Source of the DNA: Persicaria tinctoria | Taxonomy: Eukaryota; Streptophyta; Magnoliopsida; Caryophyllales; Polygonaceae | Direction of reading: 5' to 3' | Assembly (NCBI GenBank): GCA_037127255.1 | Contig: JBANSL010000018.1 | Location: 14,605,175-14,669,174 of the forward strand | DNA: 64,000 nt | Shown here: one piece after another, positions 35,091 through 47,117 of the stretch | Layout: each line of letters opens with the position of its first letter | Numbering within the stretch: position 1 is the first letter of the stretch | Made by a program: the position numbers and the translations under genes | The notes under the pieces: generated by a model | What the model was told of the DNA's origin: nothing | The model's database searches: none | The model's input: only the letters and a program-made list of their open reading frames with translations

Positions 35091-35250
35091 CGAACAGAGA
35101 TTTAAACAGATGCAAAGCAAATAGTTAGAGAAAAAGAAGGAGGAGGAGGAGAAGAATGCAAGTGACTGTGAAAATTTCGATAGAGATTTGAAGAGATGCA
35201 AAACAAATTTCCGAACAGAGATTTGAAGAGATGCAAAGCAAATAGTTAGA
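35091..35250 (+). repeat. Diverged tandem units beside the palindrome
   Basis: Units containing CGAACAGAGATTT and GATGCAAAGCAAATAGTTAG occur at about 35093 and 35213, with a partial copy between them and others upstream (34990-35080). Confidence 0.6.
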
Positions 35251-37011
35251 GACTTAGAGCAAGCCCAACAGCTCTTGTAAAAGTTATCTAAAATAGAGAT
35301 CAAAACACCAAAATCTCTAAAAAAATTATCCCCCGACTCCAACAGTTTCTCTATTATACAGATTTTTACATTTATTATATATTATAATAAATGCAGAATT
35401 TCATAATATAATAAATAATTTTTCTTAAAACTTTAGGTAACTAGTATAGTTTTCGTACCTTGTAACGAGATTTATCCCATAAAATAAATAAATTATATAT
35501 TATAATAAATGCAAAATTTCATAATATAATAAATTAATTTTTTTAAACTTTAGGTAACCAGTATAGTTTTCGTACCTTGTACGAGATTTATCCCATAAAA
35601 TAAATAAATTCGATTTATTTATTATTATAATTTATTTTTTTCAAAATATCAATGTCTTCATTTTATTATTTTTCATTTACTATTACAAATCATTTGTGGT
35701 TTTTAAGGATGATAAAAACTTTATAAAATATCAACCTTTTATTTTTATTTTTTTTATAATTTCATATTATATAATATTTATAATATATATTAAATTATAT
35801 AAGGAAATTATGAATCAAACAAAGCTTTATATTTTGAATCCCATTTTAGTTTCATATATTATATAATATTTATAAGTCCAACTAAGCTTTATATTTTGAA
35901 TCTCATTTAAATCTTATTTATGACTTAAATGGTTGGCATGGGGCTTGATGAAAACATTTAATTTTAGAGGTTTTTCTTTTCCTCTAAATATAGAGAAATT
36001 TTTACTCTCTCTCATCATTTCTCTATTTTACAAAACAACATAGAGGAGCTGTTGGACCATGAAATCCATCTTTTTCTCTAATTTTTTCAATTTTCTCTAT
36101 TTTGGAGCTTCTCTTGGGGTTGCTCTTAGAGGAGGAGGAGGAGGAGAAAAAAATAGCCCTAAAATTTTGTAGATATCCAAAAGTGAAAAATACACTAAAA
36201 TTATTAAACAAGGATATATGATTGATATCTATATACCAATTTGGATAAATATATTAGACAAGGTATATAGATACCGAGAGCAGCCCCAAGAGAAGCTCCA
36301 AAATAGGGAAAATTAGGAAATTTTGAGAAAAAGAAGGATTTCATGGTCCAACAGCTCCTCTATATTGTTTTGTAAAATAGAAAAATGAGGAGAGAGGGTA
36401 AAAATTTCTCTATATTTAAATGTTTTCATCAAGCCCCATGCCAACCATTTAAGTCATAAATAAGATTTAAATGAGATTCAAAATATAAAGCTTAGTTGGA
36501 CTTATAAATATTATATAATATATGAAAATAAAATGGGATTCAAAATATAAATCTTTGTTGGATTCATAATTTCCTTATATAATTTAATATATATTATAAA
36601 TATTACTGTATATAGTATGAAATTATAAAAAATATTAAAAAAAAGTTTGATATTTTATAAAGTTTTTATCATCCTTAAAAACCATACATGATTAGTAATA
36701 GTAAATTAAAAATAATAAAATGAAGACATTGATATTTTCAACATAATAAATTATAATAATAAAAATCGAATTTATTTATTTTATGGGATAAATCTCGTAC
36801 AAGGTACGAAAACTATACTAGTTACCTAAAGTTTAAAAAAATTCATTTATTATATTATGAAATTATGCATTTATTATAATATATAATAAATGTAAAAATC
36901 TGTATAATAGAGAAACTGTTGGAGTTAGAGGATAATTTTTTTTAGAGATTTTGGTATTTTGATCTCTATTTTAGAAAACTTTTACAAGAGTTGTTGGGCT
37001 TGCTTTGAGTC
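35251..37011. repeat. Large inverted repeat (foldback), 1.76 kb
   Basis: The left arm (35251 to about 36130) and right arm (about 36271 to 37011) are complementary along most of their length, roughly 95 percent by eye in the sections compared. The ends read GACTTAGAGCAAGCC and, on the other strand, GACTCAAAGCAAGCC. The left arm is longer because it contains a 118-bp tandem duplication (units starting 35375 and 35493). The unpaired centre is about 140 bp. No protein is encoded. It could be a foldback transposon or MITE-like element, and its transcript would be a long hairpin. Confidence 0.85.
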
Positions 37012-37429
37012 TTCTATACTTACAGTCTATATCTATATAGCCATCCGGCTATCCCAAACAAGCCTAACTTAGTCCGATCTCAGAAATGATTCAGATTTGA
37101 GAACATCTCAGTTATAGTTGTATCAGTTGTGTGGACGAGTTCAACATCAACTTCAAAATCAACATAATGTCTTGCTGAAATTCTCCTTAACCGAGTATAA
37201 TTACAATTCGAGATAGATCCGAATCTAATTTCTGACCCTATATATTATTCAAACTAGTTGAATTCTCGTGCGTTTGCCCGGTCTTTTTAATTTATATTAT
37301 ATTACCTTTTATTATAAAATAATATGTTTATAATATAATTCTAAGAAATTTAAGGAAGTTTCAATTTTAACAATTTTCTAGTCAAATAAAATAAGCTTGT
37401 TATTTAGCACAATCTAGGTTGATCATTTG

Positions 37430-37500
37430 TTATGACGTCTACTTTCCAGGGTCCGGCCGCCCTCGAACCGCTATGACGTCTACTTTCCAGGGTCGTTTAG
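37430..37500 (+). repeat. 39-bp tandem duplication
   Basis: TATGACGTCTACTTTCCAGG occurs at 37431 and 37470. The intervening bases are CCGCCCTCGAACC-rich. A possible start of the next retroelement-like piece. Confidence 0.7.
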
Positions 37501-37573
37501 CTTTGAAGAACAAGATTGTAAAATATCCCAATCTAATTTCACCAACTGATGTTTATCAAAAATCAAAATTAAT

Positions 37574-38733
37574 TTGGGGCTTTTGAAGATTTTGGGTGTT
37601 TGTTTCCTTTTTCTTCAACCCCTTGCTCAATCTGAACCTCTAACCCATCCGATGGACCCAATTTTGGTTCGGACTTCGCGTTTACTGTGGCTCGGGCTGC
37701 TGTTCATGGCCTTGCTGTGCACAACCCCTCTCCCCAAGTCTCCGTCCTGTGATGCCCTCGGTCATCAGTTTGATCGAAGGTTGAGGCCGGTTGGAACCCA
37801 GGTAGCCTGGCTAACGGAGCTTGGACGGATTGCTGGCCTGAGTCGCGGTCGCTCACCGGAGATGGCCTCGGTGGCGGCGTCTTCGACTCGACTTGGTCAG
37901 CCCTCTGTCTGGTGGCCCTTCCCTGCGGCTGCGCGTCTTGGCGCCGTCCCCGCCGACAGGTTTGCCTCTCTCTCGCCCGGCTACCCTCGTTCATCCTTGT
38001 GCTCCTCGGAGTTCCGAGAAGTGGATCTTCCGTTGGCCTTGGGATGCCATATCATGGCTTTTGGCGTTCCCTGGTGCTGCAAAACTGTCGGGCCCACTCT
38101 TCATTCTTTGGGCTCGCGGCATATGCCTTGGGCCCAAAGTGGCCCACGAAATATTTAAGGGAAAAAACAATTCGTTGTAAATGTGATTTATTCATATATA
38201 TTTGGGTACCAAACCGATTAAGGTTCGTATCAAAATCTCATTAAAGTTGTCTAAATCTCGATTGGGTTTATGGGTGCTCTTTTCTCATGTGTTTTACGAC
38301 TCTGCGGTTGCGTGATTTGGCGCTCTTATCCGTGGATTTGGTTCTGACTGTCGGAGTCGTGATAGGTTGGGGTCGTGGTAGTGTATTTTGTGGCGTCTCC
38401 ACTACTCGGGTTGACTGCTTCCCTGGAGTTTCGTCCTCACTGGCCACAGGATGATCGGGTCCTGATGTATCGCCGGCCTACGGTTCTGCTTCAGGGTGGG
38501 GCTTGGCTTCGTCCGTCGTCTTCAGCCTCATCCAGTTTGGTTTAGGTTTGCTAGGTTTCGTCTTTTGCAGAGTTTGTTTGTCTGGGTTTGCACCGTTATG
38601 TATTGTTTTATGTTTTGGTTTGTTTGGTTGTATGTTTGACGGTTCGCCGTCTGCCGACGTTGTCGGCCTCTCGATGAGTCAGGCCTGTCTGACCTTCGAA
38701 TTATTACCTTATCAAAAAAAAAAAAAAAAATAG
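37574..38733 (+). mobile_element. Retroposon-like sequence ending in poly(A)
   Basis: A GC-rich island with open frames in several phases, none resembling a known protein. It ends CGAATTATTACCTTATCA followed by a 17-base A run. The LINE at 26959-34255 ends with the similar CGAATTCTTTCCTTATCA before its A tail, so both probably use the same 3' recognition end. A truncated LINE relative or SINE-like piece is likely. No target duplication could be assigned. Confidence 0.4.
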
Positions 38734-38734
38734 G

Positions 38735-39080
38735 CAAGGGCAGATCCTTTAAAGGACCGGGGGTGGCAGTCGCCCCTCCAATCAAAAATGAAATTTAATA
38801 TACATATTTCTCTCATCGATAGCTTCGATTTGATATATTATAAGCTCAAATCCGATAACTGAGTAAAAAATTATAAACGTTTCAAGACTGAAGCGATATA
38901 AATTATTTTTCACATCATTTACCAAATTAATACACTTCTATCATACTCATCATTTGTTAAACTTCATAACTTAATACTATAATTAAATCCGAAAATTTCA
39001 AATATTGATGATTTTTTCGGAAAAAAAATACAGATGAATTTTTCGCTCCCTCAACTAAACGTTTCAGGATCCGCCACTAG
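38735..39080. mobile_element. hAT-type MITE, diverged short copy
   Basis: Shares the left part (CAAGGGCAGATCC, then GGTGGCAGTCGCCCCTCC and GATAGCTTCGATTTGATA) and the right end GATCCGCCACT with the well-bounded element at 47118-47575. The flanking 8 bases match at only about six positions. It abuts the A tail of the preceding retroposon-like piece. Confidence 0.65.
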
Positions 39081-39114
39081 TTATAGGCGTATCGTTTGAA
39101 TCCCTTGACTAATA

Positions 39115-39350
39115 CTCCATCTGTCTCATATTAAGTGTCGTTTGTTTTTTTGTGCACGCTTTTTAAGGAGCGAAAAACTCTCTAAAATATTATTATTTTA
39201 ATTAATTTTTTATATAATGTTATACTTATTACTACTAAGTATCAAATTATATAAAAAAAATTAATTAAAAAATTAATATTTTATAAAGTTTTTTGCTCCT
39301 TAAAAAGCGCGCCGAAAAGTAAAACGACATTTAATTTGAGACGGAGGGAG
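39115..39350. mobile_element. Stowaway MITE, 236 bp
   Basis: Ends CTCCATCTGTCTC and GAGACGGAGGGAG, flanked by TA. Internal arms are complementary, including GCTTTTTAAGGAGCGAAAAA. Confidence 0.85.
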
Positions 39351-39352
39351 TA

Positions 39353-39876
39353 ATAAATTAATGTTATTCCCGTGCCATAACGTGTTTGCATAAAAAAAAT
39401 AGATAAAGTAATTTATTGTCCGTTGTATTATAATAGATACATTATAGTTGACGAATTAACAAATTACAATAACTATAAAAATCTATAAAATATTTATTAA
39501 AGTTAACTATAATCCTTTAAATTGGAGGTAAATTTGAATTTAAATAAAATTAACAAAATCATTGCCTTAACCATATGTATTTATTCGATAGTGGTGCAGC
39601 AAAAGAAACCAAAAAATAAGTTAACAAAATATATGATATAAAATACCAAAATATATGATATAAGATCAACTTTTCTCGGATGTTTGCTTCAATCCTTTAA
39701 GTAGAGAACAAATGGAATTAGATTAAATGAAATAACATAAACATAATGGAATTAAACAATTGAATTAAATAAAAAAGGACAATTCGATTAATTAGTCGTA
39801 ATGTAATAGAAGAGGAGAGGAGAGGAAAGAAGAATAAAAAAAATGAAAGGAAAAAGAAGATTTAAAAAAAAAAAGG
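39353..39876. other. AT-rich intergenic DNA
   Basis: No gene or element end identified. Confidence 0.5.
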
Positions 39877-39886
39877 AAAAATGCAA

Positions 39887-42817
39887 GGATGATTTGCATG
39901 AATATACCATTTCATTCTCCACTTTGCAAAAATAACCTCCACTTAGAAAATTGGCAAAGGCATGACAATTTGTCATTCTTACAAATTGGGCACAACCGGT
40001 TGCCGGTTACCCTTTGCACAAACCGGGAAAAGTTGTGACAAAATGTGGGACACGTGTCAACCGAAAATAGGAGGGAGTGTAATCATTTTGGCAAAAAAAA
40101 AAAGAAAAAAAAAAGAAGGAAGGCAGAGGTGACAGTGGCACTGAGAGAGAGGGTGAGAAAGATTGGAATGACTAGCATTTAATGTTAGGAGAGAGATGGT
40201 TCACTTTTCACAAAAAAAGTTCCTGCCAAGGCAAAATTGAGGGAAATCACATGGGGAGTTTATTGGTTTTCAAAGGGAGTATAAAAGGAGACGAGGGAGC
40301 TCGACAGGTGGACCAAAAAGTGAAAAATAACTGATTCTTCTCCATGGCTGGCATTAACGTCAAGTTGGAAGAATAAAACCCAGAAATTCAGTTACTAGCC
40401 AGGCAAAGGGAAATCATAGTCATCAACGGAATATATCTAGACATACACAGGGATACACGTGGCAATTGCGGAAGTTTGTGCAGAAGCACACATGCGGCAT
40501 TAATGTTAGACACAACCACGATCGACAGGCAACGTCCGAGCTTATTGGGAATAACCTTGTATCAAGGTGAAAAAAATTCATAGTGAACACTAACACTGAG
40601 GACTTAAGGAAGCGTGGCGTGAATAGGCGATTATATGATTATGTAGTGGGATGCCGCATCTTTTGGGTATGTTGAGGAAGGTAGTATTTTGGTAGTATGC
40701 ATGTCAATCAGGGAAACTTTGGGGTTTTGGTCGTTTATTTTGTGCATAACTGGGCGTTTAGTTTCACATATGTACGAGGTTTTGTACTTACTAGCCACTA
40801 TAATATTTTTCCTAGCCAATCTTATCAAATACTAAACCAATAACAGGCAATCCCTTACCATGTTTTATATATCTCAGAAACTGTCAACCATAAGAAAAAC
40901 GACAAGTACACCCAAACAGAATGCATAATAACGCAACATTAGCCACAACCATCTATAATAAATATAGCCAAGTCTCGACAACATACATATATAGTAAAAA
41001 ACACATGGTTCCAAAAGTTCGAAATGCTAACAAGTTTATCAAGTCAACCAAACACAACGAACAACAATATTTCCTAACCAATATAAGTCAGTTGCCTCTC
41101 GAGGAAGTAATGGATCAGGGCTGAGCAATACGACACATTAGATCCGATATTTACAATGCCCCCTAGCCTGCTGTCCTTCAACATTTGCCAATCAGCCACA
41201 GCTAGGCCATCGTCCATTCCTTTCAGCATGGCCATCTTGGAGAACTGGTTCGACCTCCCTCTAAAAAGTTTGTCGGAGGAAGGGCTAGTGTCGCCTGCAT
41301 AAATATCACACAAGCCCACACAGTTGACATCACCAAGACAAATGAATAAGGCCCCTAATCTGTCTCAGAAGTGATAACAGGTGATACCTTCTTGCTCGAC
41401 GGCGTCGCGACCTTTTTTCCTTTCGATTTTGTCATTGTCCTTAATCTGTCATTCAAATAATACTCATTTCAGTAATAATCCTTGCCAATGTATACAAATG
41501 CCTAGCCAGTCAAAATAATGTTTCTGCCAGAAAATTTAACATTATCCAAATGACAACTCTACACAAATGCCACGAAAAACCATCAACAACTAAATATGAT
41601 TGCTTTAAGACATCAGATGGTTTGAGGATCTTCGTTTTTTTTATTCAATATACAAGAGTAACGAAACTCAAAGAACTTCATATCATAAGAATCATGAGCA
41701 TATAGTTAGGAAGCAAAAAGTTGATCACGAGTGTGATTGGGTCCAAAAACAACACTTTACCACAACACTAACAACAAACTAGCACATGAGACTCGAAACT
41801 ATGGCCTCAAAGGGGCTGCTAGCCTTTAATCCATAATCCTCTAAAATCTTGTATATATCATCTTCATTATCCCTTGTGCGAGAATTTTTTTTAAAACCAT
41901 GAGTACCTAAGTAGATTTATCCGGACTACATCGAGCATGATGGTTTGTTTAAAACCATGAGTTTTTCAAAGACACTATCCATTATAACTAATCGAAGACA
42001 AGTCATATGTGTTGTCCCCTACTTCCCCAAATCGAAGCCAACTCAGAATTTCCTATACCTAGTCATTCAATCGTTTCCCCTATCCACAAGAACGACTCCG
42101 CTCGCCATTGACGAGTTATCAAATTTCAAATTTCATTCATTCATGAGGGTTGTCTAATCGTTTCTACCCTATTTGGACCTTCAATTTCATCCCCAACTTA
42201 GCATCAATGGCAAATCTCCACCCCTATCCCCAAACCGCCCACCACACATACAATTAGGGTTTCCCCTTCACAAATTTCCAACCCCATTGACCCAATTCTT
42301 CCCACCGGCCCCAAATCGAATTTACATGCATTCAAACCCCCAAACCGCCATAAAAGGAGAAAGCTTAGAGATAGAGAATGGGGGATAACCTCTCTTCAAT
42401 GGCGGATTGGGCACCAACTCTCGTCTCTCTCCAATGTCGGGTCGTCCCTCCCTTGCATGTTGGTTTCCCCCCCTCTCTCTCGGTTCCGGCGTCGCAGCAG
42501 CCTCTCTCTCTCTCGGTTCCGGCGTCGCACTAAGTGCTCCCTCCAAGCTTTGGCAATGGTGGTTTTCTCCTCCAAGTCTTTTGAATTTCTACAGGTTTCA
42601 GAAATGGTGAGTATGGGAGATGACCGTGATGTGATGTCTCCTTTCTACCATTTTCTCTTTCCAAATTGCAATTGAAATGTCACCCGCAGTAATAGGTTAT
42701 CACATCCGGTTACTTTTGCAAATTATTGGACCTTTTTGACATTTCTGCAAATTGGGTCGGGGGAGGGTTATTTTTGCAATGGGCCAAGAGAAATGGTATA
42801 TTGAGCACCATTTCCTC
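39887..42817. mobile_element. Mutator-like element, 2.9 kb, carrying gene-like DNA
   Basis: A 9-bp duplication AAAATGCAA (39878-39886 and 42818-42826) encloses ends that are diverged inverted repeats. The left end reads AATATACCATTTC and later TTTGCAAAAATAACC. The right end, on the opposite strand, reads AATATACCATTTC and TTGCAAAAATAACCC. A 9-bp duplication with long degenerate terminal repeats fits Mutator-like elements. No transposase is seen. Inside are exon-like pieces on the minus strand (41076-41440) and a Pro-rich low-complexity area (42170-42600). Confidence 0.75.
41076..41440 (-). pseudogene. Exon-like pieces inside the Mutator-like element
   Basis: On the minus strand an ATG near 41436 starts MTKSKGKKVATPSSKK, followed by GTATCA, a possible donor. 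After a TTTATGCAG acceptor near 41297 comes GDTSPSSDKLFRGRSNQFSK, then DWQMLKDSRLGGIVNI and SALIHYFLERQL. The layout resembles the N-terminal region of Ulp1-like (Kaonashi-type) proteins often carried by Mutator-like elements, but the match is from memory of a pattern and weak. No protease core follows. Confidence 0.35.
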
Positions 42818-42839
42818 AAAATGCAATTACGGTTGTTAT

Positions 42840-43190
42840 ATATATATATGAACCCAAGTAGCTCGAGTTTGGATCGGACTCGACTCGATAAAAGTTTGGC
42901 TCAAGCTCGTTCATTTCCTAATTAAGTCGACTATGAACATATTTTCAAGTTCGGATCAAACTTCGATCAACTCGATTGAAGCTCAAACACCTTGAATTTT
43001 GTGAAAATTTTAAAATTTCTTTTAAATTATACTGTATATGTTTTGAGCAAATTGAGTTGCTTAGTACTCGAAAAAAAGCTCGGTTTAAACTCGTTCGTTT
43101 TCTAAACGAACCGAATTTTAGCACATTTAAGTTCGGCTCAAACTCAACACATTTATAAACAAGCAAATATAAACCAAAAATATCCAACTT
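42840..43190. repeat. Dispersed-repeat-like AT/CTCG-rich sequence
   Basis: Contains recurring AGCTCG, GCTCGTTC and CTCGAAC words in both orientations, typical of a common dispersed plant repeat. Boundaries not determined. Confidence 0.35.
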
Positions 43191-43553
43191 ATTGGACTAA
43201 AATAATCGAAATCCAGGAATGAATGACACCTCAATGACGTCATCATAAACTATTGCAACCCGAAATCACCCGAATGGAACTTTTGAGTTTTAGGAAACGA
43301 ACGAACCACCTCATGCCTCACCCTCATGTCTTTGACTCTGGACCAACCAACCGGGATAGTTGTTGAAGCTGACCATTTTTGACGCTTAATCATTATTCCC
43401 TTTCCAACAACTCCTGCAACTTCTCCGACTCTTCATCACTTCTTCATCTTCTTCGTCGGTTCCTCCTCCGATTTCGCCACTAGGTATAAATTGCAGCTCA
43501 GTTTCACCTGATCTCACTGAAATCCATTCGATCTCGGCCTCGATTTCCCCAAA

Positions 43554-46546
43554 ATGGAAGCGCAAGCTGAAACGGCGCCGTTCCCGGAAGAGGCTCTGCA
43601 GCACGTGCTCTCCTTCATCGACTCCCGCAAAGATCGGAACTCGGTCTCCCTAGTCTGCAGATCCTGGTTCGAAATCGAAAGGTGGAGCCGCCGCCACGTG
43701 TTCATCGGCAACTGCTATGCCGTCAGCCCTCAGATCTTGCTCCGGCGGTTCACTGACCTCCGATCCATCACCGTTAAGGGGAAGCACATGCTTGCGGATC
43801 TCGATTTCATACCGGAAGGGTGGGGCGGCCACGCTCTGCCGTGGATTACGGCGGTGGCGGCCGAGTATCCGGCGATGGAGGAGATCAGGTTGGTGAGGAT
43901 GGTGGTCACTGATGAAGGTTTGGGGTTGATTGGGAGGAAGCTTCGTAATTTGAGGGTTTTGGTTTTGCACAAATGTGAAGGGTTTTCTACTCATGGATTG
44001 GCCTCCATTGCCGCCAACTGCAGGTCTCTCATTCATCAATCATGTTTTTATATTCCTTTCAGCATTTTTTTTTTGTTTCTGATTCAGTGAGGAATTTTCT
44101 TAATGACAGTATTATTTATTAAATATGGTTTCTATTTTGTTCTTTGGGATCTTGTATAGTCAGCAATTGGGTAGGTTTAGGCTCATACTCATAGGCATCA
44201 GTATGAGAAATTTAACCAAATCACCTGTCTGAAGCCACATCCCAATGAAAACGAAGTAAGATTTCCTCTGTAGTTTTCGTATTTTGGAAACTACATTCGG
44301 GAGAGACAATTTGGACTGATTAGAAATGTGTATGGTTTTTTTGGTGGTATGGAATTGCAATATGATGGAATGTGTTTGGAATGGGTTTAAAACCGATATG
44401 AGATAGTAAATCCTAATGCAGGTATTGGGTATGGAATTGAGTTTGATATTTTCGCTTAAGTATTAAGAACACGTCAGTTAAGGTAGCTTTTGATGGTATA
44501 CTAATGACACCCATTTGGCCATTTGCTGGAATCACTAGGATCTTGGAATCAGACAGCTTGGTCTTCTATAGCTACTAAAGTTCTTACATTGATATTCTCA
44601 ATATTTTTCTGTGTTGAGCTTTGTAAAGGGTTTATTCACAGTGTTATAGTTCACTAATATAGTACTCGGTTAGTAACATCTAGGATAATTTAGCGTCTAG
44701 TGGCATCCTTAATGCTTGGAGTCCATATGATTTAGCGTCTAGATGTTGAGGTGTTGGTGAAACTTGAATGAAGCTATGTCGGACCTTGGAATAGGACAAC
44801 TTGGTCTTCTATAGCTACTAAGATTCTTACATTGATACTCTCAGTATTTTTCTGTGCTGAACTGCTAATCTTTGTTAAGGGGTTTATTCTTAGTGTTAGT
44901 TCACTAATATAGTACTTGGTTAGAATCATATAGGATGATTTAGCGTCTATTGGTATCCTAAATCCTTGGAGTCCATACGAGGTATCATACTCTCAAAAGA
45001 TGTTGAGGTGTTGGTGAAATTTGAATGAAGCTATGTCGGTCCATTTTAGGTGAAACATTGGATTTGAGTTCCTCCATGTGATGAAGAACATTTGAAGTAT
45101 AAAGTAAATTGCATGGATTTGTTTGCTTTTGCAACTGTCTTATCTTTCATGCGTCTCAATGTTGCAGGAACCTGAGAATGCTCGACTTATCACAGAGTGA
45201 AGTAGACGATCTGGGTGGAAATTGGATCTCCAATTTTCCTGATTCCTACACCTCACTAGAATCACTCAACATTGGCTGCCTCAAATCCAAGCTACAGTTC
45301 TCCAGTCTAGACCACCTGGTGGGCCGATGCCCAAACCTCAAGGGGCTTAATGTGAATCGTCCGTTGCCCCTCACAGAGCTTGTAAACCTTCTACTAAAGA
45401 CTCCCCAGCTAGTTGATCTTGGTGTTGGTTTGTTTACATTGGAACCCTCCCTTGATGACCGTGCAAAGCTTGCTAGTGCTTTTGCAGGATGCAATGGGCT
45501 CAAGACCCTCTCTAGGCTGTTGGGTCTCAACCCGTATTACTTACCAGCTGTCTATCCTATATGTTCGGGGCTCACTTCTTTGAACTTGAGCCATAGCAAC
45601 CTCCGCTGCCCTGATCTCGTTAAACTACTGCGCAATTGTTCAAATCTTCAGCGCCTCCGGGTAAGTTTCAACTTCCAAAGTCTTTACGTAATCCTATCAA
45701 ATTGCTCGGTATCTTTTCAAAATGTCTCAAAAGTAAACTTGATGACTTGTGGCTTGGCAGGTGCTAGATTACATTGAGGATCGCGGCCTTGAGGAAGTAG
45801 CTGTGTCATGCAAGGAGCTGAAAGAGCTGAGAGTGGTTTGTTCAGACCCCTATGATTCAGACCCAAGCATGACAGAAAGGGGTCTTGTTGCGGTTGCCAG
45901 GGGCTGTCCTAAGCTGCATTATATTGTATACTGCTGCAGCCAGATGACGAACGCAGCTCTGGTTACAGTTGCCAAGCACAGGCCAAACCTTACAACTATG
46001 CGGCTAATCGTCCTTGAGCCCAAGCTTCCGGACTATATAACCCATCAGCCACTCGACAGTGGCTTTAGTGCCATCGTTGAGCGCTGCAAGAACCTAAAAC
46101 GCCTTTTGATTACCGGCCTTGTCACAGACCGCCTACTCGAGCAAGTTGGGACCCACGCCAAGAAACTCGAGAAGCTTTGCCTTTCTTTTGGCGGGTACAC
46201 CGATCTAGGGCTTCATCATGTTCTCTCCGGGTGCAATAATCTCAAAAAGTTGATGGCCAGGGATTGCTCCTTCAGCGGTCAACCTCTGCTAGCAAACTCC
46301 GATAGGCTGGAGAAATTGCAGTCCCTTTGGATGTCCTCTTGCTCAGTGAGCTATCAAGATTGTAAGCTGCTCGGGAAGAAGCATCCGAGGCTGAATGTCG
46401 AGTTCTTCAATGAGAAAGGGCCTTTACATTCTATGTCAGACGAGTCTCATGTGGAGAACCTTTACATTTACAGGACAGTTGCAGGACCCAGGTCCGATAT
46501 GCCTGCATTTGTTTGGAGCACGAATCGAAAAGAGCCGATGGCCTAA
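43554..46546 (+). CDS. TIR1/AFB-like auxin receptor F-box protein (gene A)
   Basis: Exons 43554-44023, 45168-45660 and 45761-46546 give 582 residues (TIR1 has 594) with introns at the family's usual places (NCR|NLR and RLR|VLDY). An F-box at residues 8-50 (FPEEALQHVLSF, SLVCRSWFEIERW) would bind the ASK/SKP1 adaptor of an SCF ubiquitin ligase. The rest is leucine-rich repeats ending YRTVAGPRSDMPAFVW. TIR1-type proteins bind auxin and degrade Aux/IAA repressors in the nucleus. Aligned by eye to TIR1, Arg403, Arg344, Lys74 and Arg114 are kept. His78 is Met, Phe79 Leu, Phe82 Leu, Lys113 Val, Arg401 Thr, Ser438 Leu, Glu487 Met and Arg509 Gln. Ligand binding may therefore differ. Intact, and probably a divergent TIR1/AFB lineage member. 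Confidence 0.92.
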
Positions 46547-47109
46547 TGGCAGGTCAGAGGTATACTTTGATCAGGGCATATTGATTTCATCATGATCTGG
46601 ATTCATACAATTTTTAACTCATTGGGATTTGATTTCACTTATGGTTCAAATAGCAAACTGGGGTATTATATTAAGATTATCATAGCTTAACATTGAGTTT
46701 GTGGATAGTTTTGCTTATTTTACATTCATATCTTGATTGAACAATATGTCAAAGTTTTGAACCATTATATAAATTGACCAAGTGGTGTTATTGAAATCTC
46801 AGATAAGTTGAACTGTCTCTGAGAATGAAGTGTGCAGTGGGTCATTTTGGTATACACTTGCTTTTAGTAAATTCTACAAACCTTCAATATATTTACCAGC
46901 AACAACAAAACCCAATCAATACATCCTGCTCAGAATAAGATCTGTGGCCTATAGGGTCGAGTGGTATGCATACTTTCTCCGACTACCTAGAACCGAACGA
47001 TTCGGGGGAAGTGATTATTTGCATATCAGACGAAATACAGTTGCTCAAACATAGAAAATGAATGAATTGCATCACTGCCTTTGCAAAATGGCTTTCAATG
47101 TCTGCAGTT
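46547..47109 (+). other. 3' flank of gene A, start of the array's repeated unit
   Basis: Includes the likely 3' UTR. From about 46820 the sequence is homologous to the DNA after the exon-3 fragments at 48900-49150 and 59215-59490 (ATACATCCTGCTCAGA, then AAATGAATGAATTG). Confidence 0.6.
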
Positions 47110-47117
47110 ATTATCAC

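Noticed and set aside
37255..37285. Possible minus-strand Helitron end (CTAG next to a GC-rich stretch)
   Set aside because: The hairpin is imperfect and no other end or empty site supports it.
37574..38244. 194-codon and other open frames in the GC-rich island
   Set aside because: Several phases and both strands are open at once and no domain is seen. The island ends in poly(A), so a retroposon is more likely.
43650..44039. Minus-strand open frames across exon 1 of gene A (and at 50869-51180 across gene B)
   Set aside because: They mirror the receptor exon codon by codon and occur in each paralogue for that reason.
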